Shown in pieces: positions 52,252 through 64,000 of a DNA stretch of 64,000 nt. Position numbers and translations under genes: made by a program. Each line of letters opens with the position of its first letter. Positions within the stretch are counted from its first letter, which is position 1. Source of the stretch: Tretioscincus oriximinensis (lineage: Eukaryota; Chordata; Lepidosauria; Squamata; Gymnophthalmidae); NCBI GenBank assembly GCA_022410635.1, contig JAJVDF010000125.1:1555090-1619089 (forward strand), read 5' to 3'. The notes below the pieces were generated by a model, which was given only the letters and a program-made list of their open reading frames with translations, had not been told where the DNA came from and searched no databases.

Positions 52252-55200
52252 AATTGTCCACATGTGTTGCACATGGCTTGCTGCACATGGCTTGCTGCAC
52301 TTGGAGTAGTTGTTATATCCTGATTGTTGTGTCGTTGTCTTTTACTCTCACNTTTTACACACATTCCCAAAGGAAGAGAGTCGGCCTTGAAGATGGTATG
52401 TCTCCAGTCCCCACAATTGGCAGGTAGAGCAGACACTGACAGTGGTCATTATGGCCAAAATAAAAGGATTTATTGAGGGAGTCCTTACATCTTTTCTTTG
52501 ATATCCCTCTGTCATAGTGACCAATGGTGAATTCACCATACAATGAAATCATGGGCAAATGTGGATTCTTTAATCTGGAGATATATCCTGCTCAGTGCAT
52601 CTGGTCATTCAGCAGAATGTCCTCAATGTGACTTCTACCAATTGAAGGACTTCAGGGCCAATTATGAATTATTCCAGTGGATATGCAGGTTGGTACAGAG
52701 GCAGCACTGATGTACACATGCAAGAAATTGCAGATAGAGACAGGATACCTCACAAGTTTGGCAAATGGCAGAAAAAGAGGAAGAGATTAAAGTAAACATG
52801 GTACTAGTAAGCTCCAATGTATTGCTCAGGCAACATCTGAATCAGCATCTATAATGCTGTACAGGTATGTTAGCATGTGGTTTTTATAATAAAATTGCCC
52901 TCGAGCCAAAATAAGGGTGCATCTAGATAAGTTCCCACCTCCATGCTATAGTAGTATGTTTGTGGGGGATTTGTTGAATGTAATTATGGGGATCCAGCAT
53001 TAAAGTGTATTTTTATACTTTCACCTCTGAGCCCTTTTATGCAGCTTCTGGAGCACAATGTCCTAACTCTGCACCATAACAGCACCATGTGAACATTGTC
53101 ACGAGAATCGCTGAGACTTCGAACCCTGCCTCATGAGTCTTTGTTATCTTCCAGGGCATGGAAAAGCTGCTTTTCCTGTTGGTTTTACTCAAGAAAATGC
53201 AGGTATCATGATTATTATTTTTTTNAAAAAGTATTCTGTTTTTTTCCTACATAAAATAACACTTAAGATATTTATGCTGCATGACTTATGTTTTTGTAAA
53301 CTACATAAGATTTCAACAGTAGTAGAGTTATTATAAAGAAAATAAGTGAGATTTGGGCACCTACAATAGTTGTGGGGAAGCACAATTCAAGCAAGTGTTG
53401 CTTATCAAGTGGCCTCTGCCGAGTTCCTTTTTGTATGAAACTATTAAACTGCAAGATCCCTATCTTTTTTTTTCATATACAAAATGTAAGCAAGAAGTAA
53501 TTGCATAAAGCCTAAAAGGATGAAAGCATGAAAGGGGACTGAAGGCACCAAACCAGAGAAGCTTGGAATCTCTCCTTTTCCCCTTAATTCTTTGCAGATG
53601 CAAGAAGTCCAGGTGGAAGAAATTGTGCGTGAGAGAATAGAGAAATCAATGNGAATATCATCTATACATGAAAAGCTTATTAGGCTCTGTAGGGACAGGT
53701 TTCAATGATGCATTTTAGGGATCTNTTACAGCAGATCTAATTTGTTGTAGATACATTATAACAGATCCTTAAANCAACTGTAAAAATCTATTGGACTTAA
53801 AATGCACTGTTCTGATTCAAGTTTGAACCAGTTTGATATGAACCAGGGTAGTTTAACCAGTTCAGATTTCATCATTCTAAGAGTTGGTGGGATTCAGACA
53901 GAACCAATGGGGGATTGATTTACTTCAGTTCAATTTGAACCAAGACAAACATTTTACATTTGTGTACATTCTTAATCAGGATTGTTTTTATTTTTTGAAC
54001 CTATGTTCTTGGATATTAGTTACTCTCTCTATAGTTTTATTCTCCTTGATGATGCTTATTGCCAGGATCTGGTGATAGGGCTGTCATTTAGCCGGATGCT
54101 GAGATTCCAGTTGGAATATTTGAATGGAGATGAGTTATTGTGATAAAGTTGCTATTGATAAGGCATTTGAGACACTAAAAAAACTAACAGACATCTTGTG
54201 CCTGACTCCCACGAGATGGAATCTGTGAATCCCCTTGCATAGACATCTTCTCCCCTCTCTCCATGATGTGGAATAATTCTAATGTTTTGATTCTTTTTGC
54301 AGTCTGCAAGCACAGTCTAACAACATAGGGTTTTCCTTCTTTCAATTTTCCTTGTTTTATGTTTTAAATAAAATATGAAACTTAGATGCAGTTTTGGTAG
54401 AGAAGGAGAATAGTAAATGTCCCCACTTCCAGTCTTGTAGACAAGCCTAGGTAGACCAACACTCTCCAGTTGTTCAAGCAAAAAAAGCCAAAGAAATCTT
54501 CAGGAAAGTAGGACTCACATTTTTAAAAAGACCTTGGATATGGCACAACGCAATAGTGTTTCATCCCTTTTCTCCTTCCATCTCCAATCTATTTCTAATG
54601 AGGATTGAAGGTGTATTTTCTGCGTGGACAGGGACCACGTTTAAGCTTACTTTGAGGGCTTTTTTAAACTATATAAACTGTTTAAACAACTTAGACTTTC
54701 ACATCTTCTCTGACTGCTTAATTAGAACAATGTCACCACTGAGATTAGGGACAATCTCAATAGTGATATTAAGGTAAAGCAGTTTAGATGCTTTGTTAAA
54801 TATATTACGGTTCAGGATATGCTCATTTAGTTCAACCTGTTTTACTTGAACCAGAGTCCCCAAAGAGAAAGGCAGTAAAAATTAGAAAGCTCATATGCAA
54901 CATAAATCCTTCAGTGGATTTATTGTTTTGAAGAGAGTGGCTACATTTGTTTAATTTATTCCATCTCCAAAAAAAAGAAAGAAAGAAAANGGTCTTATAT
55001 TACGCTTATATTCAATTTCACTTTTAAATGTTATAGACTGTCCTTTAATTATTATTTTGTTAAATGAAGCCCAAATCTCATATTTGCTTCTTCTTTTCTT
55101 TGAAAGCAACACAACTTTAATGGGAGATGTTCAGGTGAAATTGAGAGGAACTACCCAGCAGAATCTGTGTGTAGAGTTAAATACTTTGTTAGGTCAAATT

Positions 55201-57774
55201 ACAATATGATAAAGCTTATCTATTATTTATGGTAAATTTCATATGTGCTTTAAAACTGAAAACGGTCTACTATACTATGAAGTAATAGAAGTGAAAACTA
55301 TGAGAAAATGCACAACTGCAAAAGCCTGGTTTTATAAGCCAATAATTTTAAAATANGACTACATACATGGAAGTGCCATTGTAGACCTCAAGGATAAGAA
55401 CAATGAAAAATCCTTGCTTTTCAAAGGGAATGAATTTTCTTTTGCTCTAGTTGAATTCTCTGCTTGTATTCAACCAATAATAATTTTAGCTTTGATGTCA
55501 AAGCAATAAAGAAAGATGAAAGTTGTCTGTGGCCTTGATTGAAGTACCGAGATGGTTCTCTCTTAGTCAAAGTATATATAATAGACAAAAAGAAAATGAG
55601 TTTGGTCTAACAGAAGACCTTCCATTTTTCTTTGGCTCTTTTAATCTACATTCAAATGCCGGGATTGTGATTTAATACTAGCAAAGTGAAGGCAAACAAT
55701 AGGCTGGATCTGTGGAAAGGAATATCTTTCATTTATTAGTAACCTAAATATATTTGAAACTGTTGCCTTAAAGGCAAGCTGAGTCATGCGTATTCACTAA
55801 TCTCAAGAGATTCAAACTGAACNTTTATAATGTATACAACTTTGAACTATCTCACTATAGATCAAAGTTGTCATTTGGTTTTCTTGGGAAAGGGTGAAGA
55901 GGATCTGTCTTTTAAACAATGAATGTGATTTGCCATAAGTCTGCAAATACTGTTCCACTTTTTATTACAGGAGTAACAAGAAGCACTATTCCCAGGTTCC
56001 TTTTTAAACAGGATGTTTCTTCTCAGAAGAACTTGACATTTCGTGAGTCCTGCAATAAAAGCTTCTTCCCAGCTGAACAGTCTAATGGAGCTGAACTTGG
56101 TTTTTCACTCTATTTGGCTCCTAACTGTACCCTGGTACAATTTAGCAATACTTTGTAGCATAATAACTAAGTAGCCACAGTGGAATTATAAAACAGTGAA
56201 TTTAGTTCCAAGCCAAATGCAATATTACTCATTTTAAAAGATAAGTTCCTGGGTGCATTTGTTGTATATAAAGACAATTTCCTTCTTTCCTGTTGTCACT
56301 CAGTAAATGAATGTGTCAAGCATTTCTTATTAAACTGGAACTTATTCAGAAATATAAGCAGTTTTACACATATAATACTGCAATTTCATATCATCATGAA
56401 GGTGAATCAATTTTCTGCTTAAATCCTTAATCCAGATTAAGGACATTTCTAGATCACTTCCAAGTTCTCCAATACACATCTTTGTGTGGATCAANGCAGT
56501 CTCATTCACTGGTACAGCTCCATTTGCATTAGATGGAATCTGATCTAGAATAAGGAAGGTTAATGGATCACTAGTGCATTTGATTAATAGAGTCTACCAG
56601 CAGACCATTGTGGCAGCTGTGACTTTGATCCACACCACATGTAATATGTCATAAATGTTCAGGAATATTCTCCCCGGCCAGCAATTCCAAGCTTTCTAGC
56701 CATGGTGTGGGCAGNTCTGTAACAGAGTTTTGGTGCAGATGCATGTGTGTCAGACTATTCTGGAATAAGTGAGTACAGAAACCACGAGCCCTTTTTCATG
56801 GTCCCTTAATGTGGATTAAAGGTCCATATATTCACTGAGATCTCATAATCTCTATGTTAATCCTGACCAATGAGGTCATGGCCCTCCACTGATCTGCATG
56901 CAAAAGACCTGGCTCCCATGTTTGGGATTATCAGGGGGCAGAGCTTAGAAGTGCTACAGTGAAANGGGGAGGAAAGTTTTTTTAATCACTTTTTTTTGTT
57001 TGGGAATGATAGCTGGATGCCTGCCCAATTATTTATCTGGCAAAGAGGAGGCACTGAAAGAAGAGGGATGTGTTTCTAGAAAAACAATCTCATTAAAAAC
57101 ATCTAGTAATAGGTAAACAAGTTATTTATCTTGGTCATGATTTGAATTAAGTTACATTTAAACAGATTAAATCCTCAAATCTTTCAGGATGGCAGGAGCT
57201 GTTTAGGAAGTGGGGAGACGTTGCTATTTACATTAACTGAATACTACAATAGTCGTCGTCCTATATGCATTGTGAAGGCTGCTTCCTGCACATCTGAGAA
57301 AAATAGAACGAAGAGGTCAAAGAGTTCCTTAACAAGGCATCACAATGGCATTTGAAAAGCATTATGTCAGGGAAACAGCGCATCAAAATACTAAGAGGGC
57401 AATACCATANAGACTCTAAACTCTTCACTACAAAGTCATAGAGCCATAGGCTCTGTTCACATTTTCAGAATGAGAGACCACAGCAGCAAAGTGGCAAGAC
57501 ATTTTCTTTCGGTAAACTCAACTTTGATAGAGATAATATGAAAACATCATTTTTATTCTCTTTTCTGCTGCGTTTTCTTCCATTCTAAAGGGTGACTGAA
57601 GCAGGATTAAAACAGCTCATACCTACAAGGTAAGAAAAATATATACTTATTTCCAGAATACNATGCAACATGAATTTTTTTCATTATGAACTACTGGACA
57701 CGTTCAGAAATTTTATTAAATATTTGGAAAACATAGTGGGGATTTTACATAACAACCCAGACAATGAAAAACAT
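52252..57774. other. Long AT-rich interval, no gene recognised
   Basis: About 5.5 kb with scattered N, a GAAA tract at about 54974-54990 and no supported coding frame. Frames at 53133-53336, 54556-54777, 55243-55509 and 55919-56158 lack motifs. No boundary of a known repeat could be set. Confidence 0.4.
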
Positions 57775-57915
57775 TAGTTGCTTCCAAACATTGCTTATTT
57801 ATTTTGCTGTAGTTGAGTATAAATAAATGGAATAAAATATAAATATTCCAGAATGAGGCAATCCAAATGGCTTTATTCTGGAATCTTTAAATATAAACCG
57901 ACATCTGGATTTGTC
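57775..57915. repeat. AT-rich MITE-like repeat, copy
   Basis: GCTTATTTATTTTGCTGTAG, GTTGAGTATAAATAAATGG, ATATTCCAGAATG and CTTTATTCTGGAAT follow the same order as 18990-19128. Repeated TTCCAGAA / TTCTGGAA dyads are present. Confidence 0.45.
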
Positions 57916-59464
57916 ATCAACTACTGAAGATGGATTTGGTTTTCCAGATTTTAAATTGAATAGCAGACATCTTTAGTAATGTCCTATGATTTTTGCCCAC
58001 CATTTCTTTAGTCAGGGCTTCCACAGTTTGCTGCATTGGAGTTAATACACACAGTACCTTTTAGTTATGTAAACAGTTAAAAATTGACATTTAACACATA
58101 ATAATTAGTTTTCAGTTGCTAGTTCTACCTTTTAAATTGCCAGTTCTGTTTTAGTGATGGGGGAAAATGTGTGCTGATCTTCAAATAATAAATTACCATG
58201 GGAATAACAACACATTCACTTTTGAAGTATGATTGATGTATAATTCAGAAAGTGCATTACTTTTTTGCAATNGCTGTCAATTTTATCCCAGAGGCATTGC
58301 CCATTTTTAACTCCTTGCTAAAAATACTTTAAGAGGAAGTTCTACCTTGAGCATTAAATTATATGCTTGTCCTACTAAATATGATGCTTTATAGTGCTTA
58401 CTCTGTTGAGTTGACTCTCATTAGAATTATATTTCATACTATATAGCATAGTGCAGAGCATCATAAATTATAGCTACAGTAAATCTTTGGGGCGGAGGGA
58501 AGAACTTTCACTTNGGGATTCAGAAGGTACCCATTTTATAACAACAAGCTGACAATCTTTGTCTCTACTACTTTCCCTATGGAGTACTCCTATTAATGCA
58601 CACTAACTTTAGGCACAACTCAGTAAGGTAGATCAGACTAACTACTGGATGAAATATTTATTTTCAGGAGTTTGTCAAAGGCAGCCTATTCTTATAAAAG
58701 TACACAAGTACAAAAAAGCTTTAAGCAACAAAATTCCAGTATACAATGAAGGAATTTCACAAACTACATTGATAATCATATATTTATTACTCCAGAGTTA
58801 GTATTTTGGAATAAAGCATGAATATTCTGGAATAAAGTAGTCTAGGCNTTATAGTATAGTATAATAAGTGAGTGACATCTGGATCCATTTGTTTCTAATA
58901 TTGGAATTCTATGCATATGGAAAGCTCTTGAATGAGATTTAAGACTAGACAAACATACTTCTGCTTGGCATATTTTGCTTCACATACGGAATGCATAGGA
59001 AAACATTTAGAATAATTCTGTGCTGTTGTCTGTCCTGGATCAGCTAGCACACTAGGACCCTCCTTTCCAAACACTCTGTGGTTTATGGCTATGATCACAG
59101 CTTTATTTTCAACCTTCATTTCATTTTTAGCTCTCGTTAAAGGGATTTAGCTGGGGAAAAACCCAAATTAAGCTTCAGAACTAAAGATGAAGAAGGTTTA
59201 AAAGGTGTTTCAATAATACTGCCTAACGGTGGCAGCATCCTACATCCTCTAAAATGTAAGGGGATGTTTCTGTATCAATTTTTCCATAACTGCCCACCAC
59301 CACCACCACGAAAAGCATTCAAACAGTAAAATCCTCATATTGCTGTTTCTTCATCTCAAAGTCTATCAATAGTGCAGCAACAACTATCCTCTACTGATCT
59401 GAATTTCCAAGATTCTGAACTGACAAGTCATCCCTAGCAACTGTTTCCNTGTTCAATAAGCTGA
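57916..59464. other. AT-rich interval; possible MITE trace at 58790-58880
   Basis: TTTTGGAATAAAGCATGAAT and ATTCTGGAATAAAG near 58812-58843, then GTGACATCTGGATCCATTTG near 58872 (compare CCGACATCTGGATTTGTC at 57898-57915), suggest another copy of the AT-rich repeat. No gene recognised. Confidence 0.4.
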
Positions 59465-60330
59465 ACATCAACGGGGGCACATGGCATTCATCCCAGAATT
59501 TTTAAAGAACTCAAATGTGAAATTGCAGAAATACTAGCCAAAATATTTAATCTTTCTTTAAGATTAAAGATCTTAATCAGTGATTAAAGATCATTGTGCC
59601 ACCAGATTTGAGGGTAGCAAACATAATACCAATCTTTAAAAAAGGATCCTGGGGTGATCCCAGAAATTATAGATCCGTAAGTTTAACATCAGTTCCAGGT
59701 AAAGTGTTAAAGTTTCAGGTAAACCATAATTAAAGACAAAATAACTAAACACATGGAGAAGCATGCATTGCTGAATGAAACTCAGCATGGCTTCTGAAAG
59801 GAACTTGAGCACCTCCCTTATGAAATCTGGCTGCAACATCTGGGCCTCTTCAGTCTCAAAAGACAGCATTTGAGAGGTGATCTGATTGAAGTGTATAAAA
59901 TCATGCATGGAATGGATAAAGTGAACAGAGAAAAAATATTTTCTCTATCACACGACATTGGCCAGAGGGCATTCTTTGATGGGTAGAAGAGTGAGCACGG
60001 TCAAAGGAAAGTATTTGTTCACCCAGAGGGTCATGGCCTGTGGAATTTATTTCCAGAAGTGGTGATAGTAATTAGCAGCCTGGATAGCTTTAAGGCAGGA
60101 TTAGACAAGTTCATGGAAGCCAAGAGTATAAATTTACTAGGATGGATGTCTTGAAGGAGCAACAGGCAGTATTCCTGATATGCCATTTTCAGGGTGTCGA
60201 GAANAGGTGAAGATTTTGCCTTTTTCTGTTCCAGATTGCCCAGGTGCAATTGGTGGGCCTCTGTGTGAAGAATGATGGGCTGTGGCCCAATTCAGCAGGG
60301 TTCTTCTTATGTTCTTAACTTCTTAGCACC
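59465..60330 (+). mobile_element. CR1-like LINE, internally deleted
   Basis: The plus strand encodes RVANIIPIFKKGSWGDPRNY then RSVSLTSVPGK and HMEKHALLNETQHGF, the fingers region of a CR1-type reverse transcriptase. It then jumps to the C-terminal LFSLKRQHLRGDLIEVYK, FVHPEGHGLWNLFPE and LDSFKAGLDKFMEAKS blocks. The palm with the catalytic box is missing, so there is an internal deletion at about 59795. The 3' end reads CCCAATTCAGCAGGGTTC and TTCTTATGTTCTTA, the octamer tail also seen at 42243-42418. The frame is shifted in several places. Confidence 0.85.
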
Positions 60331-61377
60331 TTCCAAAAGTGTGTTAGTTTACTGCTGATTAATCAGCAATATATGTGTAACAATGTCAGCTAATCTGCAG
60401 CAATTCAGCACTGAGACAGCTCCAAATTCAACTGCTGAAGCAACTGCTGATATTCCCAGCTGCATGCTCAGGGTAACTCCAAGAGTAACCAGATGCAGCA
60501 TTTGATTGCCAGCAGTGTCATGTGTAACAATGGTTTGACATTTCCACAGCAGCACATGTTGCTTCATTTCTAATGTGGATGTAGCTAACGCATGTCAAGT
60601 TAATGTACTTTAATAGATGTGTATGCAAAAAGGGCCCCCCTCTCTCTAGAGAACTAGAGAATTAGTGAGAATAGTGTTTGAATTTCCAAAAGAATTAAAT
60701 TATTTGATCTGGGAGAAGTTTCATTGGCACTTTAGCATGAAATGAGTGTCATACCCATGGTATGTTTCACAAATTAGAAGCTTTGATTTTGATATATTTT
60801 TCTCGTGCTCTTTGTACAAGTTGTAATGCAATGTTTGTATGCGATAACATTGATTTGCTCCTGGTGAATTTTGCTATTTCAGTTGACATATTTACTTGTT
60901 TGTTTACGCCATCAAGACGAATACATTGTTTTCAGAATGTAATATTGTGCTCAGTGCTGAGAAAGAAAACTGAACCTTAGTTGCATTCAAAAATAGACAG
61001 TGATTCCTTCTTTTGTCCAAGAATGATGAGGCCAAGTTCAAGGTGAAATGAGTTTTTCCTCAGCTAGAAAATGACAACACTGATTCTGACAAGTTGCTTG
61101 GGAGAGGTTATTTAAAAAGATCAAGAGATGGTGTAGAGATTTCTCTGCAGCACTCCCACACTAATTCTTAGGATTATTGCATGTGCTACTGAAAAACTGG
61201 TACAAAATAACATTTTTGGCACAGAAATAGCTCTGGCTGTGAAGTTGATAATTCTACAGATTTGTTTTTAAATAGAAAATCTCTAAGCATTGTGAGGTAT
61301 TTGAGCAAGGTCAGGGTCATATGACAACTGTGAGTAGGCACAAATGGTATCTGCTTGTTCACTAGATTATTTGCTAT
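60331..61377. other. No recognisable feature
   Basis: AT-rich. The 72-codon frame at 60762-60980 has no recognisable motif. Confidence 0.5.
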
Positions 61378-61545
61378 TCAGAGAAGTAGCCATGTTAATC
61401 TGGGTACAGAATTTCTANAAAGGGAGTCTTAGAAATGTAGAAGAAAAAACTAGACAGCATGAACTTTTGCAGACAAGTCTATGACTGCAGGTAGACTGTA
61501 CTATAGCATCTGGGGAAGTAGACTTATTTGTGAAAGCTTGTGGTG
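61378..61545. mobile_element. Penelope-like terminal repeats in inverted arrangement
   Basis: The left half reads in minus orientation (AGAGAAGTAGCCATGTTAAT then CATGAACTTTTGCAGACAAG). The right half reads in plus orientation (AGCATCTGGGGAAGTAGAC then TGTGAAAGCTTGTGG). These are the two inverted ends of the family with nothing coding between them, the arrangement expected of Penelope-like pseudo-LTRs. Confidence 0.6.
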
Positions 61546-61555
61546 GCTGTTTAGA

Positions 61556-61786
61556 GCTAGTCTAGTTTAATGGTTAGTGTGTCAGACTCTTATCTGGAAA
61601 TCTCCCAGTTTGATTCTGTATTCCTCCACAAAAAGCCATCTGGGTCATATTGGGATAGTCACAGTTTTTCAGAGCTTTCTCAGCCATACCTAGTTCACAA
61701 GATATCTGTTGTAAAGTGAAGAATAGAAGGTTATGTTTGATTCCCTTCAGGTTGATAAAAACAGGGTATAAAAACTGACTCTTCTA
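61556..61786 (+). repeat. tRNA-derived SINE family 1, AACTGACTCTTCT-tail variant
   Basis: GCTAGTCTAGTTTAATGGTT (head), CCCAGTTTGATTCTG (B-box region), CACAAGATATCTGTTGTAAA (body) and GGGTATAAAAACTGACTCTT (tail). The tail differs from the AAATA tail at 44890-45149 and resembles 13208-13424. Confidence 0.75.
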
Positions 61787-62690
61787 ATTATGCCAACAAG
61801 AAAGCAGTTGCTTTCCCTAAGCTACTGCTCAGCAACCTCAATTTACAACAATTAATCCAGAAGACTGTCTGGAGGTGATTCTAGTATAATATTTCTTTAG
61901 GCCAGAACTGNTCAGAAACATTCTATTGAGTTAAATTCGAAAGGTCAGAATACTTCAATGGAAAACTGGAATCTCCAGATGGANCACTATGTAGCTTTTT
62001 AGAGGAATGGAAAGTTTTGAATAGAATTTGCATAGTAATTTTTNGGGGGGCGTAGTATGAATATGCAGCCAGACAAAGTTAAAAAGTTAAAAGAAGCAGA
62101 ACACATGATGTAAACCTGGCACTTTTAGCCACTTTTATCAACAGATAAAAGGACATCCCCCATGGCCCTCCCTATCTTTTAAAAAGTAATTCCACTTGTN
62201 AGAAAATCTGAATCATAAGGGATACAGAGAAGAGAGCAAAAGCTGAGAGATGTATAAAATTTTTTTGCTGATATATGTTTTCATAAGCAGAATTAATTCC
62301 CTTACGAAGAACAGAGGTAGAACGGTCACNGTGATCTGGGAAAAGAAAAAAATTCAGTCAAAAAGAGAAGGTCAGAAAAAAAGAATCCACACAGACTCTT
62401 CTGAGAACAATTTTCTGAAATGCAAATCATTTTATTTCCATTTAATTGGGCAATCCACTCTATTGCCAAATCAAACTTTCCTTTTAATGATGGGGTTTGT
62501 TTTTCTCCTTCAGATGATGAAAGACATTATCTAAGCCAAATATTTATTCCTGCTTAGATTCCCAAAGACATTTCTAAGACAACTGGACATTATTGATGCT
62601 GTTCGGCATATTGTCCTTGGAGCTACATTTAAAGCAAATTTTACACTGAAATGAATTAAGCATTTCATATATATTTTTCCCTCCACAGGT
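61787..62690. other. No recognisable feature
   Basis: AT-rich, with several N. The 94-codon frame at 62250-62534 is Lys-rich without a recognisable domain. Confidence 0.45.
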
Positions 62691-62968
62691 CATAGAATCA
62701 TAGAGTTGGAAAGGACCTCCAGGGCCATCGAATCCAACCCCCTACTCAATGCAGGATTCATTAAACCTTCCCACTGGTTTATCACCCTGACTGTTAGAAA
62801 GGATTTTTTTCTTGATATCTAATCTAAATCTACTCCCCTGCAGTTTCATCCCATTGTTTCTAGTCATTCCATGTGCCAATGAGAACAATGCTAATCTGTC
62901 TGCTCTGTGACAGCCCTTCAGATAGTTGTAGATATCTATCAAATTTCATCAGTCTTCTCTTTTGCAGA
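62691..62968 (-). mobile_element. CR1 LINE 3' end
   Basis: CATAGAATCATAGAGTTGGA (reverse complement of the CR1 3' octamers) and ACCTCCAGGGCCATCGAATC are followed, on the minus strand, by the encoded YLKGCHRADRLALFSLAHG and MKLQGSRFRLD blocks, as in 11154-11640. An internal deletion relative to that copy removes about 60 bp after GGATTCATTAAACC. Truncated near 62968. Confidence 0.85.
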
Positions 62969-64000
62969 TGATGATGAAGAATTAAATTTTTGTAATTGCA
63001 CAATTGCCACAAATTTGGAATCTTAGTATACATTATGCTGGAATAACCACCCGTTTCATTNCTCCCCCTTCCTTCTGACAATTTATATATTAAAAAAATA
63101 AGATTTTTATAATAATTGAAGGGAAATAATAATTTTCAACATGTTCCTATTCCTGCGACTAGTTATTACACATTTAAGAAAGAAATAATATCTCTACCAT
63201 GAGCAGCTTTCTTCAAGATACTTAAAAATACCCTAATGCAAATACCTCTATGCCTTCTATGGTATAGGAATCAACATTGCTGCAAACAAAAAACAAAAAA
63301 ATAAAGTGACTGTTANAAAAACTATCCTTGAATCAAGACAGCATATTCAGTGCCATGTAATTAAGAAACTCTAGTTTGGGTGTCTTTTTTCATCAACTCC
63401 ATTTTAGAGAACTTCTAAACACTGTAAAATAACTTCACTCAATCCCAATGAATCATACTGATAGTCAATGGTGGGCAATGGGGTGGATGTGTGGAATGAA
63501 AAGTGATGGTTTCTTTCAAATTCCATCCTTGCTTCAAGCACTGTCCAGTTTACCAAGCTGCGCTCTTGTCCTTCCAGGTGCTGCTCTGCCTTAGAGCAGG
63601 AGTGAAGAGAGCTCATTACCTCCTTGGAAGGCCCTGATCACATGTGGAAGCAAGGGTGTGGTGACCTCAAAAGCCCTATACTCACCACCATTGCCATCAC
63701 CACTGCCTCTAGAACCTCCCGCAAGCCATTAGCCATGATGACTGATGATGTGGACTCACAGCAATGGCTGTATATATCCCTGCCATAGATATCTGGCATT
63801 TTCATCTCTATCTACCCATGCTCTATTGTTTATTCAACATTTTTCTGTTTGACAGATTTTTCTGCACCTAGAAAAAGCTCNGTCACTGCTAGCAGAGAAG
63901 CTTCTTGGAGGGAAATACTCGTGTAATGAACAAACAAGAACATAAAGTNTGCCTGTTTTGGTTATGTTGAACTATACTAGAGTCCACATGGTAGTTGTGG
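62969..64000. other. No recognisable feature
   Basis: AT-rich to 63400, then a slightly more GC-rich stretch (63470-63760) without a recognisable frame. Confidence 0.45.

Overview
The window looks like repeat-rich, AT-rich nuclear DNA from a vertebrate, most probably a squamate reptile such as a lizard. The evidence is the mix of interspersed repeats: CR1-type LINEs with the classic 3' octamer tails, an abundant L2-like LINE family, a 5'-truncated L1, a Penelope-like element with a GIY-YIG domain, two families of tRNA-derived SINEs, solo LTRs and several small DNA-transposon derivatives. The assignment to squamates is inference; the sequence does not name the species. I found no convincing host protein-coding exon and no tRNA, rRNA or small-RNA gene. 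Open frames over about 100 codons are either inside LINEs, are products of a trinucleotide repeat, or have no recognisable motif.

Layout: bases 1-5600 hold MITE-like remnants and a well-delimited Penelope-like insertion (3393-4263, with 20-bp flanking duplications). Bases 5640-9510 hold two L2-like LINE copies in opposite orientation, one containing an 84-bp near-perfect palindrome, with a tRNA-SINE between them. Bases 11154-12990 are a decayed CR1 on the minus strand. Bases 14794-15510 hold a solo LTR with a perfect 6-bp duplication, then a long (TAA)n tract. Bases 17590-21912 are the densest accessory stretch: a GC-rich hAT-type MITE with a perfect 8-bp duplication, a CpG-rich island of uncertain nature, two adjacent SINEs (one broken by a foldback MITE) and another L2-like LINE. 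Bases 23000-38900 are mostly unannotatable AT-rich DNA with short insertions, three of them with clear target duplications or long inverted repeats. Bases 39082-40790 are a CR1-like 3' end split by an L1 insertion with a 17-bp duplication. The rest carries SINEs, LINE tails, a second possible solo LTR (51929-52251), a CR1-like LINE at 59465-60330 and a CR1 3' end at 62691-62968.

No genes work together here. The functional relations are between transposons: SINEs carry a tail shared with the L2-like LINE, very short Penelope 3' ends have been inserted with duplications, and elements are nested inside one another, which gives a partial insertion order. All reverse transcriptase frames seen are disrupted. 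Isolated N characters are rare before about 33.7 kb and frequent after it, a data-quality change the reader should know about.
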